Below, one piece after another: positions 1 to 5,981 of a stretch of DNA of 16,777 bases; positions within the stretch are counted from its first letter, which is position 1; the number at the start of each line of letters is the position of its first letter. The notes beneath the pieces are model-generated. The model saw nothing but the letters and a program-made list of their open reading frames with translations, was not told the DNA's origin and did not search any database. The translations under genes were made by a program, and so were the position numbers. Source of the DNA: Ruminococcus sp. (GTDB lineage: Bacteria; Bacillota; Clostridia; Oscillospirales; Ruminococcaceae); assembly GCA_017961625.1 (NCBI GenBank), contig JAGCWY010000070.1, positions 1 to 16,777 on the forward strand, given 5' to 3'.

Positions 1-140
1 CTTCGTGCTTGTTCGTTATACCCTGTTTATGGGGAATTTGAGAAGTTTTCAACAATTAACATGGAAAAAACAGTTGCCCCTTCAAATTTTTCTTGAAGAG
101 GCAACTGTGTTGTTTTGGTGGGCTGTTTTTTTACAGCCCC
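1..140 (+). mobile_element. 3' end of an IS1182-like insertion sequence (copy A, rest lies left of window)
   Basis: This stretch is an inverted, diverged copy of 3580-3719. Both share the outer end GGGGCTGTAAAAAAACAGCC, a hairpin after it, and the inner sequence ending in CTTCGTGCTTGTTCG (read at positions 1-15). In the copy at 3580 this side lies beyond the transposase C-terminus, so this is the 3' end of a copy whose transposase would be on the plus strand before position 1. The element ends about 10 bp beyond the stop codon of the neighbouring cyclase gene, which is not disrupted. Confidence 0.8.
65..107 (-). terminator. IS-borne intrinsic terminator downstream of the cyclase gene
   Basis: The arms CAGTTGCC...TTCAA and TTGAAG..GGCAACTG pair around an A/T-rich loop (71-107). 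Read on the minus strand the stem is followed by six T (65-70). Transcripts of the cyclase gene, which ends at 151, run straight into it, so the IS end now serves as that gene's terminator. In the intact IS it would block read-through from outside. Confidence 0.7.
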
Positions 141-150
141 TTTGAGTTTA

Positions 151-2037
151 TTATCTTCTGCCTGGCTTTGCAAGTTTCTGTTCGTACATCCTAGAATCAC
201 TTATCTTGATGAAGTCCTCAAGTCTGCCTGAGGAATCGGTATCCGTAAGAAACGAACCATAGCTCAGCTCTATATTGTATGGCTTGTTTGAATTATGATT
301 GAAGCTGTCCAGAGCACCCTGCAAGCGTTCTGTAAAGCGGTCGAGCAACTTCTGCGAATACTGCGGTGCAAAAATGTAGAACTCGTCACCACCGGCTCTT
401 CCTGCAATTTCACCGGAATCGCAGCATCGCGTGATTATCTCTGCAGCCACCTTGATAGCTCTGTCACCCTCATAATGTCCGTAATCATCGTTTATATGCT
501 TAAGACCGTCCATGTCTATTACCATGGTACATACAGTACGCGTTGCAGGAAGAGTGCGTATAGCTTCACGTGATCTGTCGTCAAAGCCACGTCGGTTGAG
601 CATACCTGTAAGCCCGTCACGGATACTAAGATTTTCAAGAGTGCCTATGAGCTTGTTAATGCGGTCATTTTTCAGGAGCGTTTCAAGAGTCATTGCCATA
701 TTCAAGAGCCACAGATTGAAGAATTCGTTGAATATATCCTTGTCTGCCATTTCTATAACGCAGTACCCAAAGGTCCTTTCTGCGCAGTGAACACTCATAA
801 CGTAGAAGAAATGAGGCATGTTTAAACTTGCCTTGGGTATAAGAGACGATGCATTAAAGGTGTGACCGGACTCAGTATAGTCCATCCTTTTGTCTATCCA
901 TATAGCAGGAGTAAATTCTCCAGTGGGACACATGAAATCGCTGTCGCTTGACAGTCTTCCGCTTATGTCCTTGTGGAGCATAAGGAAGAAGGAGTTATAG
1001 TCGCCGAAATTGCTTGAAGCTTCAATAAATACATGTCCGAGCATGAGCAGACTGTCTACCTTGTTGAGTTTAAGCAAGGCGGATTGAGCGTCGTATATAT
1101 TGTAGCTGAAATTTCGATTTACCTCGTAAACCTTATTGATGTTTTCGGATTCCATCTTATAATCGAGCTTTGAGCAGCCACAGGACTGAGAGTAAATGGG
1201 TTTTGAAGTAACTCTAAGATCCTCGGCGAATTCCTTTTTCTCTATGATATTCTTAATTAGAGTAAGAGCTTTGCGTGCTATTTCAACTCTTTCTCTCGTA
1301 GCTGAGGAAAGGTGTGGCAGGAACTCCTGCCCTTCAAAGGTACCGTCATAGCCAGATATTGCAATATCTTCTGGAACACGTATACCTCGCTTCTTTAAAG
1401 CTGTGATAAGTGCGATAGCCATATAATCGTTTGCGCATACAATAGCTTCTGGACGCTCAGGCTGTGAAAGGAAGTAATCAGCTGCTTCCTCTCCCTTATG
1501 GAACCAGAAATCGCCTTCAAACATACCGGCTCCGTCCTCGGGGAGCCCTCTTGACTTCATAACAGCGCGGAACTCCTTAAGTCGTATCTGCGCGTCGGGG
1601 TGAGTAAGATATCCTGACATGAAGCCTATTTTTGTAAAGTGATGATGATCGAGGAAATGCTCTATGAGAGTACGCAAACCTCCAGCATCATCAAAGTCGA
1701 TATTGTAAAAGCCCTTTACATGAGTGCTTATAGAAACAACAGGGCACTTCGCCTCACGGAGCTTACGCACAACCTTGTCAGCCATGCCTTCAACATTATA
1801 GCCTTCGCCGTCAAAGATAATGCCGTCAAACTGATTGAGATCAATAAAGTCTATCAGATCAAATTCGTAATCTCCGTACTGAGCGTTTTTGTCACCGATT
1901 TTACCAAGAGAGTTGATATATACTATGTTGAACTTCATCTCTTCAGCTACGGTATTAAAAGATCTGCACAGGTTCTGTCTGTATCTGCTGGTGAAAGAGC
2001 ATCCAAAGAATGCGATTGTTTTAAGCTGAGCGTTCAT
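151..2037 (-). CDS. Diguanylate cyclase with LacI-type periplasmic-binding-like sensor domain
   Basis: A 628-residue protein predicted to make cyclic di-GMP from two GTP. Residues about 5-290 look like the periplasmic-binding-protein-like ligand domain of LacI/GalR regulators, but there is no N-terminal helix-turn-helix and no signal peptide, so it should be a cytoplasmic small-molecule sensor. It ends with a Cys-Gly-Cys motif (SCGC) seen in related receiver domains. A middle region (about 290-450) of unclear fold leads into a C-terminal GGDEF domain with DGLTGMLNRRGF and an intact AGGDEF active site near residue 550. The start chosen is the ATG at 2037, nine bases after GAGGTG; a GTG at 2049 lies inside that ribosome binding site and is less likely. 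It is read in the same direction as the EAL phosphodiesterase upstream, but from its own promoter. The sensed ligand is unknown. Confidence 0.88.
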   Translation of the reverse strand: MNAQLKTIAFFGCSFTSRYRQNLCRSFNTVAEEMKFNIVYINSLGKIGDKNAQYGDYEFDLIDFIDLNQFDGIIFDGEGYNVEGMADKVVRKLREAKCPVVSISTHVKGFYNIDFDDAGGLRTLIEHFLDHHHFTKIGFMSGYLTHPDAQIRLKEFRAVMKSRGLPEDGAGMFEGDFWFHKGEEAADYFLSQPERPEAIVCANDYMAIALITALKKRGIRVPEDIAISGYDGTFEGQEFLPHLSSATRERVEIARKALTLIKNIIEKKEFAEDLRVTSKPIYSQSCGCSKLDYKMESENINKVYEVNRNFSYNIYDAQSALLKLNKVDSLLMLGHVFIEASSNFGDYNSFFLMLHKDISGRLSSDSDFMCPTGEFTPAIWIDKRMDYTESGHTFNASSLIPKASLNMPHFFYVMSVHCAERTFGYCVIEMADKDIFNEFFNLWLLNMAMTLETLLKNDRINKLIGTLENLSIRDGLTGMLNRRGFDDRSREAIRTLPATRTVCTMVIDMDGLKHINDDYGHYEGDRAIKVAAEIITRCCDSGEIAGRAGGDEFYIFAPQYSQKLLDRFTERLQGALDSFNHNSNKPYNIELSYGSFLTDTDSSGRLEDFIKISDSRMYEQKLAKPGRR

Positions 2038-2078
2038 AGCATTTATCACCTCGATCCGAACGTGCTGTATCTACTATA

Positions 2079-2107
2079 ATAATATCACAATTTTATTACG
2101 TTGTCAA
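2079..2107 (-). promoter_or_regulatory. Sigma-A promoter of the diguanylate cyclase gene
   Basis: On the minus strand TTGACA (2102-2107) is followed after 17 bases by TATTAT (2079-2084), with a second possible -10, TATAGT, just downstream. The start codon is about 40 bases further on, so the gene can be expressed independently of the EAL gene. Confidence 0.75.
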
Positions 2108-2240
2108 CCTGGAAAATGATTTAAATTGACGTTAAATATACCAATATGGCGGATAACAAAGAAGTTTAATAAAAAGTTTACACAGTGATAATAATTTTAT
2201 TTTTCTTCTAGGATTAAGAATTTTTTATATGCGAAACAGA

Positions 2241-3431
2241 TCAGTCATCAGGAAGATTGTCACAGAGTGTTATTGTTAGCAGATCGTCAGAGGATTCGCT
2301 CTTTACAAAGTAGACTGTGGTTTCAACTCGGCGGTAAATGCCATCGTCGCCGAGCTGCCTAGATATAAGACGTACCTCAGACTTTCCGTTCTCATAGTTC
2401 TTTATAAGATTCATCCTGTCAAATGTTGTGGAGAAGATTTCCTTGTCGTCAGGATACATGGTTTCTGTACCGTGCATTATAAGTTCATCGAAAACGCCTG
2501 CTGACGGACAGCTTGTTGAGGTAAAGTCCTGATAAGCCATCATATAGAAGGAATTTCGAGTAAGATTCGAGAGTATAACAAGCGGATATCGTTGGAAGAT
2601 AACTCCCATTAGAAGATTTATTGCACTTGCCGGGCTTTGTAGCTGCAGAATGTCGGCAGGCTCCTTAGCATTTTTATTAAGTCTGCATATAGCGAGATAG
2701 TCTATCTCAGGCATAGGCTTTGCAAATATATATCCTTGTATCCTATCGCAGCCGCATGTTCGTAGGAAGGCGAGCTGCTCCTTGGTCTCTACACCCTCTG
2801 CTATAGTCCTCATGTGAAGGCGGTGAGCGAAATTGAATATACTCTCAAGAACTATACGCTCCTTTTCGTTCTCACAGTTCTGACTGAGGAGGGATTTGTC
2901 TATTTTCAGCACGTCTGCCGGAACGTCCTTTACGAACTGAAGAGAGGAAAGACCGCTTCCAAAGTCATCGATAGCTATTCTGAATCCTGAATTTCTTGCT
3001 GAATTTATCCATTCAAGTATCCTTTGCGAATCATTAATCATGGCCGATTCAGTAATTTCAATCTCTATAAGCTTGTGGGGAAGCTCATAACTGTCTACGA
3101 TAGCGGAAAGCTTTCCAGTAAAATTTTCCTCGTAGATATGCTTCCTTGAGAAATTTATTGATATCCTGTGACGTGAATAGCTTTCCTGTTTTGTCAGAGT
3201 TTGGCAGACAAGTCTGACAATTTGCCAGTCGATATCCATGATAAGATCAGACCCTTCGGCAACAGGTATAAAAAAGAATGGTGAAATAACCGTACCGTCA
3301 GGTTTTATCCAGCGCGCAAGCGCCTCTGCACTCTTTATTTTGCTTGTAACAGTATCATACTGCGGCTGATAATAGGCACAGATTTCGCCGTTTTCAAGAG
3401 CTGTTCTGATTTCATTAGGTGTAAATTTCAT
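2241..3431 (-). CDS. EAL-domain cyclic-di-GMP phosphodiesterase
   Basis: A 396-residue protein predicted to hydrolyse cyclic di-GMP to pGpG. An EAL domain fills residues about 5-245. The usual catalytic and metal-binding residues are visible: E36 in SAEALARW, N93 in SINFSR, E125 in EITES, D155-D156 in IDDFGSGLSSL, K177 in LKIDKSLL, E212 in AEGVET and the final QGYIFAKPMP. The enzyme therefore looks active, not a degenerate binder. The C-terminal 130 residues resemble a PAS-like sensory module, an unusual order since sensors often precede EAL; I assign that fold only tentatively. There is no membrane segment. The start is the ATG at 3431, with AGGAAG about a dozen bases upstream. It is the counter-enzyme to the cyclase gene downstream, 190 bp away, and both sit between two inward-facing IS ends. 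Confidence 0.9.
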   Translation of the reverse strand: MKFTPNEIRTALENGEICAYYQPQYDTVTSKIKSAEALARWIKPDGTVISPFFFIPVAEGSDLIMDIDWQIVRLVCQTLTKQESYSRHRISINFSRKHIYEENFTGKLSAIVDSYELPHKLIEIEITESAMINDSQRILEWINSARNSGFRIAIDDFGSGLSSLQFVKDVPADVLKIDKSLLSQNCENEKERIVLESIFNFAHRLHMRTIAEGVETKEQLAFLRTCGCDRIQGYIFAKPMPEIDYLAICRLNKNAKEPADILQLQSPASAINLLMGVIFQRYPLVILSNLTRNSFYMMAYQDFTSTSCPSAGVFDELIMHGTETMYPDDKEIFSTTFDRMNLIKNYENGKSEVRLISRQLGDDGIYRRVETTVYFVKSESSDDLLTITLCDNLPDD

Positions 3432-3501
3432 AGAACTAACCGCTTCCTAATTTAAATATTTTATTAAATTTTGTCTTATTAAATATAATATTGTTTTATA
3501 T

Positions 3502-3530
3502 ATTATAGCATAATTTAACTGTATTATCAA
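3502..3530 (-). promoter_or_regulatory. Sigma-A promoter of the EAL gene
   Basis: On the minus strand TTGATA (3525-3530), a 17-base spacer and a perfect TATAAT (3502-3507). The leader is about 65 bases. The flanking DNA is very A/T-rich. Confidence 0.8.
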
Positions 3531-3612
3531 CGAAAAACAACAAAAATTTATAAATAATTCACATATCCAGAAAGTGAAAGGGGCTGTAAAAAAACAGCCC
3601 TCAAAAACAACA

Positions 3613-3656
3613 CGGTTACCTCTTCAAGTAAAATTTGAAGGGGTAACCGCTTTTTT
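3613..3656 (+). terminator. IS-end hairpin terminator of copy B
   Basis: CGGTTACC and GGTAACCG pair, extended by TCTTCAAG/TTTGAAG (3613-3649), followed by TTTTTT (3651-3656) on the plus strand. It is the counterpart of the hairpin at 65-107. It faces into the element, as expected for an IS shielding its transposase from outside transcription. Confidence 0.65.
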
Positions 3657-3765
3657 CATGATAATTGTTGAAAACTACCCATTTCCCTTTAAAAGAGGGT
3701 ATAACGAACAAGCACGAAGAAAAAAAGCTTTTTTCGCGCTGAGCAAGATCTATTTTATTGATAGT

Positions 3766-4203
3766 TCAGGCGGCTTTCAAAGCTGCCTGTTTCTTTAAAT
3801 GATACTTATGAAGGTTGAAACCACAGCAAATAAGACCAAATTCCAGCATTACACTATCAAATCCTCTTCTTCTGAGGCGTTTGTAGTTGCGATTCCATTT
3901 GATCGTGCCAAATGCTCCCCTCTGCCTGAATGCTCCGATTCATCCTTAATAAAGCACCTGTAATAGAATTATCTCTCCAAAGATCTCTTCTATGCTATGC
4001 TTCAGATAATTATTGATGAAATTCGCTATGGTCATATGACTTGGTGCTTTCATATCATCCAGCATCCAAAGGAATCTTATGTCTGTTTTACATAGCTTTT
4101 CTATTTCACGCAGTGATACATATCCGTATTCCATAAATGCAAACAGTAATATTCTTAGGAGAGTTTCCGGATCAAACGGTGGGCGACCTGTCTTGCAGTC
4201 CTT
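3766..4203 (-). pseudogene. IS1182-family transposase, internally deleted and frameshifted
   Basis: The minus strand first reads KDCKTGRPPFDPETLLRI, then FAFMEYGYVSLREIEKLCKT and FLWMLDDMKAPSHMTIANFI, the N-terminal part of an IS1182-type transposase. It jumps after about residue 110 directly to the C-terminal tail RMNRSIQAEG, then in another frame GTIKWNRNYKRLRRRGFDSV and so on to KKQAALKAA and a stop at 3766. The catalytic DDE core is missing. At least two frame changes exist: one at the deletion joint and one from an extra G in the run before GAFGTIKW. The fragment KDCKTGRP matches KDCRTGRP at the right window edge, tying it to copy C. It cannot make a functional transposase. Confidence 0.85.
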
Positions 4204-4206
4204 AGG
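4201..4206. repeat. Left target-site duplication CTTAGG
   Basis: CTTAGG directly precedes the nested element and is repeated at 4789-4794 directly after it. Removing the element and one copy restores a plausible target site, CAGTCCTTAGGGACTG, itself an interrupted inverted repeat. Confidence 0.7.
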
Positions 4207-4220
4207 TGATTATTCCGCAC

Positions 4221-4330
4221 TCAGGAAACCATCAATCCGCCGGAAGGAAAACATTGATACGCGGCAAGGAAAACATCAATCCGCGTAAGGAACGCAGTAA
4301 TTCGCATCTGGAATGCACTTCGAATGCAAC
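4221..4330 (+). repeat. Left-end 22-bp iteron array (five units)
   Basis: Units start at 4221, 4243, 4265, 4287 and 4309. The first three are exactly 22 bases apart; the GGAA core then shifts by one base. Unit 3 reads CAAGGAAAACATCAATCCGC. Further in, AATCGTG at 4386 and 4408 repeats the 22-base spacing, with another copy at 4339, so the left end may be longer than the right. Confidence 0.75.
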
Positions 4331-4481
4331 ATTAGAGAAATCGTGATTGAATATTCCGCGCAAAAACGAGCGCCAAAACCGCATGAATCGTGCACGTAAA
4401 ACGCTTAAATCGTGTACGCTCGCCCCATCGCTGTGGATATAAGTTTGAATAGTCAAAGATCCTTTGAGACGGTCGCCACCC

Positions 4482-4600
4482 TTGACAGAACCTGAAAGAA
4501 ATGCTGTTGTGGCCGGTGCCGACGGTGACGAACTCAAGAACAGCTCCGTAGGTTCACCATCGGTCAGCTATTGTAGCATTTCTTTCAGAACCTTTCAAGG
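4482..4600 (-). ncRNA. Possible structured RNA in the centre of the mobile element
   Basis: The minus strand has a good promoter: TTGAAA (4593-4598), 17 bases, TACAAT (4570-4575). Just downstream CCGATGGTGA (4557-4566) can pair with TCACCGTCGG (4515-4524) around a loop that contains GGAGCTGTTCTTGA. One pair in this stem is G.U on the minus-strand RNA but would be A.C on the plus-strand RNA, which points to minus-strand transcription. Outside the stem, 14-base arms CTGAAAGAAATGCT (4492-4505) and its complement (4575-4588) enclose the hairpin. No clear terminator follows. The existence of an RNA is inferred from structure only. Confidence 0.4.
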
Positions 4601-4659
4601 ACAAGCCGCCTTACGGCGGTGGCTGGATTTGCCTCCGGTTCCGAATCTAAGAACAGCTC
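4536..4659. repeat. Direct repeat AAGAACAGCTC (4536-4546 and 4649-4659)
   Basis: Two 11-base identical copies about 113 bases apart inside the mobile element. The first lies in the loop of the central hairpin. The second sits beside another potential fold, in which GCCGCC and GGCGGT (about 4606-4621) pair and GGATT can pair with AATCT further on. Confidence 0.5.
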
Positions 4660-4686
4660 ACTGTCCATTTGACAAGTGTGTTCCAT

Positions 4687-4774
4687 GCGTGGATTGATGC
4701 GTTCCTCGTTTCGTATTGGTGCGTTCCTTGTTTAGGATTAGCGTTTTCATTGTTGCGGATTGGTGCGTTCCAAG
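4687..4774 (-). repeat. Right-end 22-bp iteron array (four full units plus a fifth)
   Basis: Read on the minus strand, units start at 4774, 4752, 4730 and 4708, each 22 bases long. A fifth, TGGAACACACTT, begins at 4685, matching TGGAATGCACTT in the same place on the left. Unit 3 reads CAAGGAACGCACCAATACGA. The orientation is opposite to the left array. Confidence 0.75.
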
Positions 4775-4788
4775 GCGTGAAATAATCA

Positions 4789-4794
4789 CTTAGG
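4789..4794. repeat. Right target-site duplication CTTAGG
   Basis: Second copy of the 6-base direct repeat flanking the 582-bp element, followed at once by GACTGAG of the IS copy B end. Confidence 0.7.
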
Positions 4795-4856
4795 GACTGA
4801 GTTTTTTTACAGCCCCTTTTTGTGCATCTGAGCTTATGGGTGACTTTCGGATAAAC

Positions 4857-4893
4857 AAAAAAAGTCATGAAGAGTTTCTGCAACTTCATGGCT
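4857..4893 (-). terminator. Rho-independent terminator of the rubredoxin gene
   Basis: On the minus strand AGCCATGAAG pairs with CTTCATGACT with one mismatch around an 11-base loop, and seven T follow. It lies 25 bases after the rubredoxin stop codon and just outside IS copy B. Confidence 0.8.
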
Positions 4894-4917
4894 TGACAAT
4901 AGTGCTCACGCATATCG

Positions 4918-5073
4918 TTATTGTGCTGAGAAGGAGTCTTTATCTGCTGCGCAGAGAGGACATTCAAAATCATCAGGAAGATCTTCAAATTTTGTTCCGG
5001 GAGCTATACCTTGATCCGGAACTCCCTTCTCTTCGTCGTATTCCCATCCGCATATATCACAAACGTACTTCAT
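4918..5073 (-). CDS. Rubredoxin
   Basis: A 51-residue protein, the usual rubredoxin length. It opens MKYVCDICGWEYDEEKG and carries the second ligand pair in FECPLCAADK, so C5, C8, C38 and C41 should bind a single iron atom. The conserved acidic stretch PGTKFEDLPDDF between the pairs is present. It is a soluble one-electron carrier; in anaerobic Firmicutes these typically pass electrons to oxygen- or peroxide-detoxifying proteins such as flavodiiron proteins and rubrerythrin. The ATG at 5073 follows a strong AGGGGGTG ribosome binding site. It has its own promoter and terminator and is probably a single-gene unit, although spoVT read-through is possible because no terminator is visible between them. 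Confidence 0.96.
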   Translation of the reverse strand: MKYVCDICGWEYDEEKGVPDQGIAPGTKFEDLPDDFECPLCAADKDSFSAQ

Positions 5074-5106
5074 TTCTACACCCCCTGTCTTTTTTGAGTT
5101 TTAAAA

Positions 5107-5136
5107 ATTATAATATATAAAACAGGGAATTGTCAA
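5107..5136 (-). promoter_or_regulatory. Consensus sigma-A promoter of the rubredoxin gene
   Basis: On the minus strand a perfect TTGACA (5131-5136) and a perfect TATAAT (5107-5112) are 18 bases apart, about 35 bases before the start codon. The match predicts strong constitutive expression. Confidence 0.85.
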
Positions 5137-5150
5137 GCAAGATGCATTTG

Positions 5151-5693
5151 TCAGCCTTCTATCTGCTTCGACAGAAACTGTGCAGCTGCGTTTATGAGGC
5201 TTTTGTGAATGTCTGCTGCTTCCCTTGCTTTTTCACTCGTGAGAAATATCACTGCTCCCGAGACATCGCCGGCAGTGATTATCGGAACAGCAGCAATCGC
5301 GGTCCTTTCAACGCCCTCGGCAGGGAAGAAGCTGTTGGTACTGCCGTCGGGACAGAAGAACTGTCCCCGGTTTTCCATAAGCTCCTCGAGCTGACTGGTG
5401 ATTCGACGTTCGGAAAATTCTCTGCGCGTAACGCCTGCGGTGGCTACAATGTGGTCCTTGTCTGATATCAGTACAGGACATCCCGATATCTTATGCATTA
5501 TCTCCGCTACGTATCCGGCGTTTTCGCTCATCTCGCTGATAGCGGAATACTTTTTGAATATTACCTCGCCTTCGCTGTTGGTAAATATTTCCAGTGGATC
5601 ACCTTCACGGATACGCATAGTCCGTCTTATTTCCTTTGGTATCACCACACGTTCGAGATCGTCTATCCTTCTTACTATTCCAGTTGCTTTCAT
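5151..5693 (-). CDS. spoVT: Stage V sporulation protein T (AbrB-type transcription regulator with GAF domain)
   Basis: A 180-residue protein, close to the usual SpoVT size (about 178). The N-terminal 50 residues are an AbrB/SpoVT swapped-hairpin DNA-binding domain: MKATGIVRRIDDLERVVIPK, then EIRRTMRIREGDPLEIFT. The rest (about 57-180) is the GAF-like regulatory domain. In Bacillus, SpoVT is a tetrameric regulator that tunes forespore sigma-G genes. The start is the ATG at 5693 behind GGAGGTAATAAT; an upstream in-frame extension to 5762 has no support. The gene indicates an endospore-forming lineage. Its ligand is unknown. Confidence 0.95.
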   Translation of the reverse strand: MKATGIVRRIDDLERVVIPKEIRRTMRIREGDPLEIFTNSEGEVIFKKYSAISEMSENAGYVAEIMHKISGCPVLISDKDHIVATAGVTRREFSERRITSQLEELMENRGQFFCPDGSTNSFFPAEGVERTAIAAVPIITAGDVSGAVIFLTSEKAREAADIHKSLINAAAQFLSKQIEG

Positions 5694-5981
5694 ATTATTA
5701 CCTCCAAAAATCTTTTCCGACTTTATGAGGTTAGTATTTCCTGATTTATTTTGTTTATGCACGTTTTACAAAGATGATGTTTTATGTTACTCTAAAAAAG
5801 ACATCATTCAATTAAACCTTTTATACATTTGCCTCCTGAAACTTTCATATCTATGCATCAGATATTTTTTGTGGCAACTGAAACGAGGGAAGAATTTGAT
5901 GATATAACCTTACATAACGGGCAATCTTTCAGAAATTTTGCATTTTCGTTAGATTATCTTAGTTTACCATTCCTTGAAATC
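5694..5981. other. Intergenic region between spoVT and the HAD gene
   Basis: Besides the candidate sigma-G boxes it holds an inverted repeat, ATGATGT (5774-5780) and ACATCAT (5801-5807), without a following T-run on either strand. A short minus-strand frame after an AGGAGG (ATG near 5832) encodes only six codons. No convincing terminator for the HAD operon was found. A small plus-strand frame from 5829 overlaps the HAD gene and has no coding signs. Confidence 0.5.
5732..5760 (-). promoter_or_regulatory. Candidate sigma-G-type promoter of spoVT
   Basis: On the minus strand GCATA (5756-5760) is followed after 17 bases by AATACTA (5732-5738). This fits the forespore sigma-G pattern (GnATR, about 17-18 bases, cATnnTA) except for one base. 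It lies about 40 bases before the start codon. In Bacillus spoVT is made under sigma-G, so the context agrees. No good sigma-A promoter was seen here. Confidence 0.45.

Larger units (their letters stand above)
4207..4788. mobile_element. 582-bp non-autonomous (MITE-like) element with iteron-type ends
   Basis: The tips are inverted repeats: TGATTATTCCGCAC on the left and TGATTATTTCACGC on the right, read inward. Each end then carries five inward-pointing copies of a roughly 22-base unit, consensus near CAAGGAACGCATCAATCCGC. The GGAA (or TGAA) core starts 17, 39, 61, 82 and 103 bases from the left tip and 17, 39, 61, 83 and 104 from the right tip. Such symmetric iterated sites are known as transposase-binding arrays in Tn7-, Mu- and Tn552-like DDE transposons. 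The element codes for no recognisable protein, so it should be moved in trans. Its longest reading frames, about 100 codons, match nothing I know. Flanking CTTAGG repeats support transposition. Confidence 0.75.
3580..4816 (-). mobile_element. Decayed IS1182-like element (copy B), interrupted by a nested 582-bp element
   Basis: The 3' end begins at 3580 with GGGGCTGTAAAAAAACAGCC, matching copy A. The 5' end finishes at 4816 and, read on the minus strand, gives GGGGCTGTAAAAAAACTCAG, matching the start of copy C at 16477. Between them lie a broken transposase (3766-4203) and a nested insertion (4207-4788). The transposase first 50 or so codons and the upstream hairpin seen in copy C are missing, so the copy had already lost sequence on both sides of the point where the nested element entered. 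Confidence 0.85.

Noticed and set aside
1639..2079. Plus-strand frame of 146 codons
   Set aside because: Antisense to the sensor domain of the diguanylate cyclase.
4207..4788. CRISPR-like array or integron attachment sites suggested by the short repeats
   Set aside because: The 22-base units are contiguous and degenerate with no unique spacers, and they occur as two mirror-image sets tied to the element tips. No cas or integrase gene is present.
4232..4988. Open frames of 77-113 codons on both strands within and beside the 582-bp element
   Set aside because: They run through iterons, hairpins and IS ends, lack ribosome binding sites and match no family; their composition follows the repeats.
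5398..5907. Plus-strand frame of 169 codons
   Set aside because: Antisense to spoVT for most of its length, without a ribosome binding site or recognisable product.
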